NCBI GenBank assembly: GCA_965178525.1 | Contig: CBCXVS010000254.1 | Span: 1-11,412, forward strand | From: CBCXVS01 sp965178525 | GTDB taxonomy: Bacteria; Tectomicrobia; Entotheonellia; Entotheonellales; Entotheonellaceae | Direction of reading: 5' to 3' | Length of the DNA: 11,412 nucleotides | Part shown: positions 5,759 to 11,412 of the stretch, one piece after another | Position numbering within the stretch: position 1 is the first letter of the stretch | How the letters are laid out: every line of letters begins with the position of its first letter | Notes under the pieces: generated by a model | Seen by the model: only the letters and a program-made list of their open reading frames with translations | The model's database searches: none | What the model was told of the DNA's origin: nothing | Position numbers and translations under genes: made by a program

Positions 5759-6676
5759 CTATAGCGCCATCGGCGCTTCGCGCGATACCTGCATAGCGAA
5801 CCGCATATCCACGCAATGGCCGTAATCCACCCCGCGCTCAATAAAGCCGCCGGAGAGACAGGCCGCTTGCAGCCAAGCAAACCCTTCCGGCGGCATCACC
5901 GGGGTGCGATTCCACACGCCTAGCGCCTGGTAGCGAGCCAGGGCATGCGTCAAGGTTTCCCTGGAGAGATCGGGAAAATAGTCGGCCACGCAGGCCGCGA
6001 GTTCTGCCGCTGGGTGCGTCGCGATCCAGTGTTGGGTGCGATACATGGCGCGGGTCATGCGTAGCAGGCTCTCCGGGTTGTGCGCTAGGCATTCGCGCGT
6101 CGTGTATAGGGCAGTATAGGCCGTTGGGCCACGCTCGGCGGCGGCATACCAGATGTGTACCGGCACCTCTAGGGCGTACTCGACATAGGGTTCGAAGACC
6201 TGAATCACGTCCACGTCTCCGGCATGCAATGCCGCGACGTTCTCCGGCATGGATTGATCTGGCACTCGGTCAACGTGTGCCGGGTCGAGACCTGCCAAAC
6301 GCAGGTCGTGTTGCAGACATAACCAGGGGGTCGGCACCTCACTGACGGTCGCAAGCTTCTTCTCCATCAGGTCCTGGAGCTGAAAGCCGGCATTGGGTTC
6401 GCGGCCAACGAGAAAGAACGGGTCGCGCCCAATCACGTCACAGAAAATCACCAGGCCGAAATCCGGATCCCGGTCGTTGGCCGCCATGAGCCGAATGGGT
6501 CCTCCCCAGGCAACGTCCCCTTGCCCAGCCAGCAGCGCTTGCATCGTCTCTGCTGGCTGCGACGACATGACCCGTTGCACCTCCAGCCCTTCTGCTTCAT
6601 AGGCCCGGAGGGCAAAGGCTGCATAAAAAGGGGTGTAAAATACCGCGCGGAAATTTTCAATCAATGTAAGGCGCAT
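5759..6676 (-). CDS. NMT1/THI5-like substrate-binding-fold protein, 305 aa
   Basis: The product resembles the NMT1/THI5-like group of type 2 periplasmic-binding-fold proteins, which includes ABC-transporter solute receptors (taurine, nitrate, thiamine-precursor uptake) and pyrimidine-synthesis enzymes. Family-like points: the opening strand and helix RLTLIENFRAVFYTPFYAAF (2-21), EAEGLEVQRV (28-37), the TMQALLAGQGDVAWGGP loop (44-60) that lines the ligand site, and GDVDVIQVFEPYVEYAL (153-169) in the second lobe. No signal peptide or lipobox is present. Either the export signal was lost, or this is one of the cytoplasmic members or an intracellular ligand sensor. The ATG at 6676 is preferred over an in-frame TTG at 6697; an AGGA lies 11 nt upstream. 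No ABC permease or ATPase gene is adjacent, so it stands alone and the ligand is unknown. It is divergent from the envelope gene at 7015. Confidence 0.75.
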   Translation of the reverse strand: MRLTLIENFRAVFYTPFYAAFALRAYEAEGLEVQRVMSSQPAETMQALLAGQGDVAWGGPIRLMAANDRDPDFGLVIFCDVIGRDPFFLVGREPNAGFQLQDLMEKKLATVSEVPTPWLCLQHDLRLAGLDPAHVDRVPDQSMPENVAALHAGDVDVIQVFEPYVEYALEVPVHIWYAAAERGPTAYTALYTTRECLAHNPESLLRMTRAMYRTQHWIATHPAAELAACVADYFPDLSRETLTHALARYQALGVWNRTPVMPPEGFAWLQAACLSGGFIERGVDYGHCVDMRFAMQVSREAPMAL

Positions 6677-7014
6677 GGACGTGAGATTCCTGAGCAAAAG
6701 GGTTACTTGAGCCGCCGGTTACGCCGGGCGCAGCTTGGTAGCGTCGACGACACCGGCGGCAGCTTAAGCCGTCTCGTATGGGCCGGACGCGCCGCATGGC
6801 TGCAAAGCCAGGCGGCGTTCTTCCCGGCAGAAACGATACGCCCAACCTGTTGGAATGACAGTGTAAAGGTATTGAGCCCGTTCGTCTATCCGAAGCCTGG
6901 TCCCGCACTAGCCCTTGACCGGTAGCGAAGATGGCGATAAGTTGGCCATCCTCCGCTCATCGCAGCGTGCCTGAGTGCGCATTGAGTTTATCGTTGTTCC
7001 ATCGGGAGGGCCCT
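6677..7014. other. Divergent intergenic region with promoter candidates
   Basis: This 338-bp gap separates the minus-strand substrate-binding gene from the plus-strand envelope gene, so it should hold both promoters. For the plus strand, the best candidate is TTGACC (6915-6920) with GATAAG/ATAAGT (about 6936-6942) 15-16 bp later; it is only a fair match. I see no good promoter on the minus strand. A strong hairpin with a GCAA loop is listed separately. No protein gene is convincing here. Confidence 0.4.
6789..6818. repeat. Strong imperfect hairpin with GCAA (GNRA-type) loop
   Basis: Read on the plus strand: a 6-bp GC stem (CGCCGC/GCGGCG, 6790-6795 with 6812-6817, plus a G-U closing pair), one A-G mismatch, a 5-bp upper stem (TGGCT/AGCCA) and a GCAA tetraloop. 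As RNA this would be a very stable GNRA-capped hairpin. No U-tract follows. It lies in the gap between divergent genes, outside any supported coding sequence, so it may be a leader RNA element, a terminator-like boundary or a REP-type palindrome. Confidence 0.5.
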
Positions 7015-7437
7015 ATGTTGCAATGGAAACGGCACGGGACAAGGTGCTTTCGATCGGCCCTTCGGACGGTTCTGGTGATCGGGTGTCTGACCGGCCTGGC
7101 GGGGCTTTCTCTGACACCGGGCTCTCTGTCGGCTGCCGAGACCCGGACCATCACGGCCGACGCATCTCTCGGCGCTTCGGCTTTATATAGATGGCTTTTG
7201 GGTTCTAGTTATCGGGACCTATGGGCCGCTCCCATCGACGTCGAAGTCTTGGACCTACGCGGCGTTGCCGGCGGGCTGCGTCCTGCCTTCCGTGTCGGAG
7301 GCTTACAAACGTTTGGGTCAGCCTTTTTCGGAGCCGATGGACGCAGCTACACGTTCCGCAGCCTGGTCAAAGATAATAGCGAATCGCTACCCGCCGATTT
7401 CAAGGGCACGTTTGTCGCCGATGCCGTGCAGGACTAG
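7015..7437 (+). CDS. N-terminal part of the envelope protein: signal peptide and conserved domain
   Basis: Translation starts at the ATG at 7015 after a strong ribosome-binding site (GGGAGGG, 7004-7010); an upstream ATG at 6931 lacks one. A signal peptide is clear: a basic start (QWKRHGTRCFR), a hydrophobic core (TVLVIGCLTGLAGLSL) and a cleavage-like SLSA-AE near residue 40. VIGC (21-24) looks like a lipobox, but the hydrophobic core continues past the Cys, so ordinary cleavage is more likely. The mature part has SSYRDLWAAPIDVEVLDLRG (64-83), a GGLQTFG loop (95-101) and DGRSYTFRSLVKD (108-120), a block I recall from the N-terminal region of large Bacteroidota-type proteins ending in an Omp85 barrel. 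In a kinase-like fold, FRSLVKD could be the nucleotide-lysine strand (inference). Alone, this 140-residue piece would be an incomplete secreted domain. Confidence 0.7.
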   Translation: MLQWKRHGTRCFRSALRTVLVIGCLTGLAGLSLTPGSLSAAETRTITADASLGASALYRWLLGSSYRDLWAAPIDVEVLDLRGVAGGLRPAFRVGGLQTFGSAFFGADGRSYTFRSLVKDNSESLPADFKGTFVADAVQD

Positions 7438-7455
7438 CTTGCCGCAGCGCATCCC

Positions 7456-9573
7456 GTGGCGCCGCTGGTCGTACCGCCTCTGGCCCAGGCGGCCGGCGTG
7501 CTGCACGTCGTTCCCAGGCTCGTCGTCATGCCGGATGACCCGGCACTGGGCGAGTTCCGGGCGCTCTTTGCCGGACGCCTGGGGACATTCGAGGAATTCC
7601 CGACACCGGCGTCGGATCGGCATCCCGGTTTCCATGGGGCCACCGAGATTCTTTCCACCGACAAGCTCTGGCCGCGCCTGCTGGCCAATGCCGCAGAGCG
7701 CATTGACGCCCGAGCATTCCTACGCGCCCGCCTCTTCGATATTCTCATCGGCGATTGGGATCGGCATGCCGGGCAGTGGCGCTGGGCCAGGCTCCCTGAC
7801 AAGACCGGCTGGCAGCCGCTGCCGGAGGATCGGGATTGGGCGTTTGCCAATTTCGAGGGCCTGCTGATCGGTTTGGTCCGTCCCTGGCAACCGACGCTCA
7901 TGACGTTCCGAGAGCAGTACCCCAGTATGACAGGACTGACGCTGCACGGCTGGCGTCTGCTCCGTTGGGTGCTGCCCGAGCTGGAGAAATCGGCCTGGGA
8001 CGAGGTCGCGGCAGACATCCATACGGCTGTGCGCCAGATGCCGCCGGCCTACCAGACATTAATCGGCGCCGAGCTGGCGGCGGCGCTCAAAAAGCGCCGG
8101 GATCGGCTGCCCGAGGTGGCCGAGCGATTGTACCGCTTTCTGGCGACTCAGGTTGACGTCCAGGGCACGGATCAGAGCGAGCGCATCGAGCTTCGGCGCC
8201 TTGGCCCTGGCGGTGTGCAGGTGAGCATCACGCCGAAACGCGGTGCGGGGACGGGCCGCGTGCCCTATTTCTGGCGCCGATTCCGTTCTGGCGAGACCCG
8301 AGAGCTTCGCCTCTACCTACGGGAAGGCGCTGACACGGTCGCCTGCGATGGTGCCGTCGGCAACAACATGACCATCCATGTGATTGGCCGCATGGAAAAC
8401 GATGCCATCGAAGGTTGCCAGACGGCCAGGCTCCGCTTCGCGGACGCCGCACAGTTGCAGCGCCGGCCGCCATCTGTCAGAGAGGAGCCCGATCCCCGCC
8501 GACATTTCCCTCCGGTTCCGACCTTGCCGGCACCCTGGGCGAAGCCGCGTGACTGGGGGATGCATCTCCTTCCGACTATCTGGTTCAACATCGGCTCGGA
8601 CTATGGCTTGCTTCTGGGCGGCGGTCTCTCACTCGATCGGTTCGGCTTTGGCAAGGTTCCCTATGCCCAGCGCCACGTCCTCAGAGGCGGCTACGCCTTT
8701 GGCGTTGAGGAATTCAAGATCGAATACCAGGGATTTTTTCGCCACCGCAATCCGGCCCTCCTGTCTTCGCTTGCCGCCAGTATCTCCGGCATTGAGGTCA
8801 TTCGATTCTATGGCTTCGGCAACAACACCTCGTCCGACGCGCCGGATGATTTCTTCAAGACGGAGCAGCTGCAGTTCACGCTCGCGCCCTCGGTGCGGTA
8901 CGCCCTCGCATCCCAACTCGATCTCTTTGGTGGTGTACAAGTCACGTATGCGACGACCGACACCGATGCCAACACCTTGCTGAATCAGCTCCAGCCCTAC
9001 GGTGTCGGCGACTTCGGACAGCTGCGCTTCCACGTTGGCGTCGATGTGGATACCCGGGATCGCACGAAAGTCTATGGCCCCGGTCTGCGCGTCCGGTTGC
9101 AAGGAACATTCTTTCCGGAGGTCTGGGACGTCGAGAGCAGCTTCGGCACCCTCGAAGTCGATGCGGCCGGCCATCTGGCGCTGAACCATCGTCTGCTACT
9201 GGCATTGCGTCTCAGCGGCAAGTATGTCTTCGGGACGTTTCCGTTCCACGAGGCCGCGTATGTCGGTGGCAGCCGCACCGTGCGGGGCTATTGCAGCGAC
9301 CGCTTCGCTGGCGACGCCTCCCTGTTTGGCAGCACAGAGCTGCGGTTCCTGCTGGGTAAGGCCACCTTCCTGGTCCCGGCTGAGTGGGGGCTTTTCACCT
9401 TTGGCGACGTCGGCCGCGTCTTTCTGGATGGGGAAAGCTCCGAAACGTGGCACCCGGCGGGTGGCGGCGGTCTCTTTGCCTCGATTCTTGACCGGTCGCT
9501 CCTGTTGGCTTTGTCGGTGGCGCGGAGCGACGAGCGGACGGTGTTCTTCCTCAAAACGGAGTTTGTGTTTTGA
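7456..9573 (+). CDS. Downstream part: kinase-like signature plus Omp85/BamA-like barrel
   Basis: Numbered in the whole gene. Residues 148-300 continue the N-terminal region: VVPPLAQAAGVLHVVPRLVV, a PDDPALGEF block, then ILIGDWDRHAGQWRWA (243-258) and PLPEDRDWAF (268-277). The D-x-DRHxxxW segment followed by DRD resembles the catalytic loop and metal-binding Asp of HipA/Fam20-type kinase folds; this comparison is mine and not proven. A linker follows. From about 515 the chain is rich in alternating strands (GLLLGGGLSLDRFGFGK, YAFGVEEFKIEYQGFF), carries SRTVRGYCSDRF (753-764) with the VRGY motif of the Omp85 L6 loop, and ends in Phe (KTEFVF) as barrel proteins do. It is probably an outer-membrane protein. 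As a separate frame it has only GTG at 7456 without a ribosome-binding site and no signal peptide, so expression without readthrough is doubtful. Confidence 0.75.
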   Translation: MAPLVVPPLAQAAGVLHVVPRLVVMPDDPALGEFRALFAGRLGTFEEFPTPASDRHPGFHGATEILSTDKLWPRLLANAAERIDARAFLRARLFDILIGDWDRHAGQWRWARLPDKTGWQPLPEDRDWAFANFEGLLIGLVRPWQPTLMTFREQYPSMTGLTLHGWRLLRWVLPELEKSAWDEVAADIHTAVRQMPPAYQTLIGAELAAALKKRRDRLPEVAERLYRFLATQVDVQGTDQSERIELRRLGPGGVQVSITPKRGAGTGRVPYFWRRFRSGETRELRLYLREGADTVACDGAVGNNMTIHVIGRMENDAIEGCQTARLRFADAAQLQRRPPSVREEPDPRRHFPPVPTLPAPWAKPRDWGMHLLPTIWFNIGSDYGLLLGGGLSLDRFGFGKVPYAQRHVLRGGYAFGVEEFKIEYQGFFRHRNPALLSSLAASISGIEVIRFYGFGNNTSSDAPDDFFKTEQLQFTLAPSVRYALASQLDLFGGVQVTYATTDTDANTLLNQLQPYGVGDFGQLRFHVGVDVDTRDRTKVYGPGLRVRLQGTFFPEVWDVESSFGTLEVDAAGHLALNHRLLLALRLSGKYVFGTFPFHEAAYVGGSRTVRGYCSDRFAGDASLFGSTELRFLLGKATFLVPAEWGLFTFGDVGRVFLDGESSETWHPAGGGGLFASILDRSLLLALSVARSDERTVFFLKTEFVF

Positions 9574-9676
9574 GCCTGCCTTGCTGACCCGCCGCCCGCC
9601 CCTGTCCCTTCCCAACTGACGCGGGGCTGTCGAGGTCATGACAACTGCGCCGGATGCGCCTGGTTCCCTCTCGCGC

Positions 9677-9705
9677 TTGAAAACGGCGTTTGAAATTCCT
9701 ATCCT
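9677..9705 (+). promoter_or_regulatory. Promoter TTGAAA-17 bp-TATCCT before the thiamine-diphosphate enzyme gene
   Basis: TTGAAA (9677-9682) and TATCCT (9700-9705) have a 17-bp spacer, and transcription would start near 9712, about 40 nt before the ATG at 9754. The element is a near copy of the one at 4006-4034 (26 of 30 bases across the wider 30-mer). It is well placed to drive the downstream gene, so I rate it above the first copy. The same DNA also lies in a 31-codon frame (9638-9733) that I do not accept as a gene. Confidence 0.5.
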
Positions 9706-9753
9706 CCACAAAGATACACCGTCTCACGCATGATCCCTGTAGAAAGGAACGCT

Positions 9754-11412
9754 ATGCAAACGGTAGATAGAATCGTCGAAGTGTTGGAAGAAGCGGGTAT
9801 CGATCATCTCTTCGGTATTCCCGGCGGCGACACGGGACGGATTTATAAGGCGTTATACAACAAGCAGGACAAAATCAAGGTGGTCGTCGCCCGTGACGAA
9901 CAAACCGCTGCGTGTATGGCCGACATGTATGGCCGCCTCACCGGCAAACCCGGGGTGTTCATGGCCCAGGGCTGTTATGCCGCTTCCACGGGGCTTTTCG
10001 GCGTCATTGAGGCGGGGCTGGGCAGTTCGCCAATGACCGTCATTACCGACATCACGACCTATGGGGTGCCGCCGGGTCATGGTTCACTCCAGTGTGGCGG
10101 GGGCGAATATGGCAATTTTGACATTGCGGCGATTTTTAAGGCGACCTGCAAATTTACCGCCGTAGCCCACAACCCAGGCGAAGGCGTGCAGGCGGTACAG
10201 CGGGCCATTAAGCACGCCGTCACTGGGCGGCCTGGGCCGACGGCGGCCGTGTTGGCCATCGACGCCATACGCGGCGAGATTACGGAGGAGACCTTCCCCC
10301 GCATTTACGACACGCGGAGCTACATGCAGAATGCCGTCAGCATCCCACACCCGAGCGACACGGAACGGGCGGCGGATATGCTGCTGACGGCAAAACGGCC
10401 AGTGATCGTGGCCGGTAATGGCGTCATTGCGTCCAAAGCCTATGCGGAGTTGCAAACTCTGGCCGAGGGCCTGGGGGCGCCAGTGGCGACGAGCACCCTG
10501 GGCAAGGGCGCGTTTCCCGAAGTGCACCCCTTGGCCCTGGGGGTCATGGGCATTTTTGGATCGCCGGCAGCAAACAAGGTGGTCAGCGAGGCGGACTTGG
10601 TCCTCATCGTGGGGTGTCGTCTAAAAGGGCCGGATACGATTACGGAGAGTCCGAACTTGATCGACCCGTCACGCCAGACGCTGATCCAGGTTGATGTGGA
10701 ACCGCGCAATGCCGGCTGGGTCTTCCCGATTCATCTCGGCCTGATCGGGGATGCCAAAGCCGTGTTCGAGCAGCTCAATGAAGCGCTGGCTGATGATGTG
10801 CGTAAACGTCCGCCGTATGAGCAGCAACCTCAGTTTGCGCAACTGCAGCAGGACAAGCAGGAGCTGAACTATTTTGTCGATGACTACAGCCGCTCGGACG
10901 CCGTGCCGATTTTGCCACAACGCCTGGCCATGGAGCTGTCCAACAGCCTGGATGACGATGCCATCGTCTGTGCCGATGCCGGCAATAATCGGGTCTGGAT
11001 GTTGCGCTATTTTCAAACCAAGCAAGCCGGCAACTATTTCGGCACGTATGGGATTGCCGGCATGAGTTGGTCGCTGCCGGCCGCGCTGACAGCCAAATTG
11101 CTCAACCCGGAACGGCAGTGTGTATCGGTGAGCAGTGATGGCTTTGCCATGCAAAATCATGTCTTGACCACGGCGCTGCAATATGATGCCCCGGTGACCT
11201 ACGTGGTGATGAATGACGCGCAGTTGGGCATGGTGCGCCAGGGGCAGGGGGACGAGCCGATCGCGTCGGAGTTTGTGCGCACCGATTGGGCCGCGATTGC
11301 CGAGGGTTATGGTGCGGTGGGTTTCCGGGTGAGCAATCCGGGCGAGGTGCAGTCCGCTGTGCTCGAAGCCTTGAGCGGGCAAAAGCCAGTCGTGGTGGAT
11401 GTCACCATTGAC
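9754..11412 (+). CDS. Thiamine-diphosphate-dependent enzyme, acetolactate synthase-like (partial)
   Basis: The frame is open from the ATG at 9754 to the window end (553 codons, 3' end missing), with AAAGGA (9743-9748) 5 nt before the start. It shows the three-domain plan of the acetolactate synthase/pyruvate oxidase/decarboxylase superfamily. The pyrimidine-binding domain (about 1-165) has GIPGGDTGRIY and ARDEQTAACMADMYGRLTG, with the catalytic Glu at 49. The central domain (about 190-325) has KRPVIVAGNGV and IVGCRLKGPDT. The diphosphate-binding domain (from about 365) has ADAGNNRVWM, YGIAGMSWSLPAALTAKL, and SSDGFAMQN with Asp462 and, 25 residues on, Asn487 (VVMNDAQLGM) as Mg/ThDP ligands. 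Departures from acetolactate synthase are Asp for His before the catalytic Glu, SDG for GDG, and QGCYAASTG where TGGPGATN is usual. A 2-oxoacid decarboxylase, lyase or carboligase of unknown substrate is more likely than true IlvB. No small subunit gene is visible. Confidence 0.85.
   Translation, partial: MQTVDRIVEVLEEAGIDHLFGIPGGDTGRIYKALYNKQDKIKVVVARDEQTAACMADMYGRLTGKPGVFMAQGCYAASTGLFGVIEAGLGSSPMTVITDITTYGVPPGHGSLQCGGGEYGNFDIAAIFKATCKFTAVAHNPGEGVQAVQRAIKHAVTGRPGPTAAVLAIDAIRGEITEETFPRIYDTRSYMQNAVSIPHPSDTERAADMLLTAKRPVIVAGNGVIASKAYAELQTLAEGLGAPVATSTLGKGAFPEVHPLALGVMGIFGSPAANKVVSEADLVLIVGCRLKGPDTITESPNLIDPSRQTLIQVDVEPRNAGWVFPIHLGLIGDAKAVFEQLNEALADDVRKRPPYEQQPQFAQLQQDKQELNYFVDDYSRSDAVPILPQRLAMELSNSLDDDAIVCADAGNNRVWMLRYFQTKQAGNYFGTYGIAGMSWSLPAALTAKLLNPERQCVSVSSDGFAMQNHVLTTALQYDAPVTYVVMNDAQLGMVRQGQGDEPIASEFVRTDWAAIAEGYGAVGFRVSNPGEVQSAVLEALSGQKPVVVDVTID

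Larger units (their letters stand above)
7015..9573 (+). pseudogene. Kinase-like/Omp85 outer-membrane protein gene with an in-frame TAG
   Basis: The two open frames 7015-7437 and 7456-9573 are in the same reading frame (420 and 441 nt from the ATG, both multiples of 3) and are separated only by TAG at 7435-7437, codon 141. Read through, the junction is FVADAVQD-stop-LAAAHPVAPLVV. In the related proteins I recall, this place reads like IVQDQISASHPYAALVVP, so the stop sits where a Gln is expected (CAG to TAG, one base). Total length is 852 codons plus the final stop. It is either a fresh nonsense mutation, a sequence error or a leaky stop. The genuine terminal stops at 355, 1285 and 1293 are also TAG, which argues against reassignment of TAG in this genome. 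Confidence 0.85.

Noticed and set aside
7435..7437. Pyrrolysine or general TAG recoding as explanation of the in-frame amber
   Set aside because: Three supported genes in the window end in TAG, and the expected residue here is Gln, which a single base change explains.
8629..9189. 186-codon minus-strand frame opposite the barrel region
   Set aside because: Antisense to the Omp85-like barrel; no start signal or motif.
9638..9733. 31-codon frame ending in RLKTAFEIPILHKDTPSHA before the thiamine-diphosphate enzyme gene
   Set aside because: Its GAGG is too close to the ATG and it overlaps a good promoter; better explained as regulatory DNA, although the LKxAFExPIL similarity to 4005-4034 is recorded as a finding.
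10669..11382. 237-codon minus-strand frame opposite the thiamine-diphosphate enzyme gene
   Set aside because: The plus strand carries clear superfamily motifs over the same bases; the minus frame is His/Arg/Ile-rich shadow sequence.
1..11412. CRISPR arrays, tRNA, rRNA, insertion-sequence transposase
   Set aside because: No regularly spaced repeats, no tRNA-like cloverleaf, no rRNA sequence and no transposase motif were found by eye on either strand.

Overview
The window is GC-rich bacterial DNA (about 60% or more in the main genes) with an AT-richer stretch at roughly 4.2-5.7 kb. It carries an envelope protein with an N-terminal export signal and an Omp85-type C-terminal beta-barrel, so the host has an outer membrane. 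There is also a bacterial family B DNA polymerase. No rRNA, tRNA or marker gene fixes the taxon. A large-genome environmental Gram-negative lineage, for example the Tectomicrobia/Entotheonella type, would fit, but this is a guess from gene style only.

Layout. (1) 1-433: a short gene for a 57-residue unknown protein, with an extended -10 promoter candidate and a strong hairpin after it. (2) 434-664: the C-terminal remnant of a short-chain dehydrogenase on the minus strand. (3) 734-1285: a ureidoglycolate lyase (AllA)-family protein. It lies tail to tail, 7 bp apart, with (4) a complete family B DNA polymerase on the minus strand (1293-3638). (5) 3678-3950: a decayed PIN-domain (VapC-type) toxin. 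(6) 4174-5404: an AT-rich accessory patch. It holds a possible membrane-protein scrap, a Phd/YefM-like antitoxin overlapping an unrecognised downstream gene by 4 bp (ATGA), and another unrecognised scrap. (7) 5434-5758: no gene seen. (8) 5759-6676: an NMT1/THI5-like periplasmic-binding-fold protein without a visible signal peptide (minus). (9) 7015-9573: a large envelope gene whose product has a signal peptide, a conserved N-terminal region with a kinase-like DWDRHAGQW...DRD signature, and an Omp85-like barrel with a VRGY motif. It is broken by one in-frame TAG at 7435-7437. (10) 9754 to the window end: a thiamine-diphosphate enzyme of the acetolactate-synthase superfamily, cut by the window edge, with a promoter candidate upstream.

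The genes do not form one operon or pathway. The left and middle parts look like a turnover zone of toxin-antitoxin genes and gene remnants between housekeeping-like or metabolic genes. The main points of interest are the amber codon in the kinase-like/Omp85 gene, the Phd-like antitoxin with an unknown partner, and a near-identical promoter-like 30-mer found both after the PIN remnant and before the thiamine-diphosphate enzyme gene.
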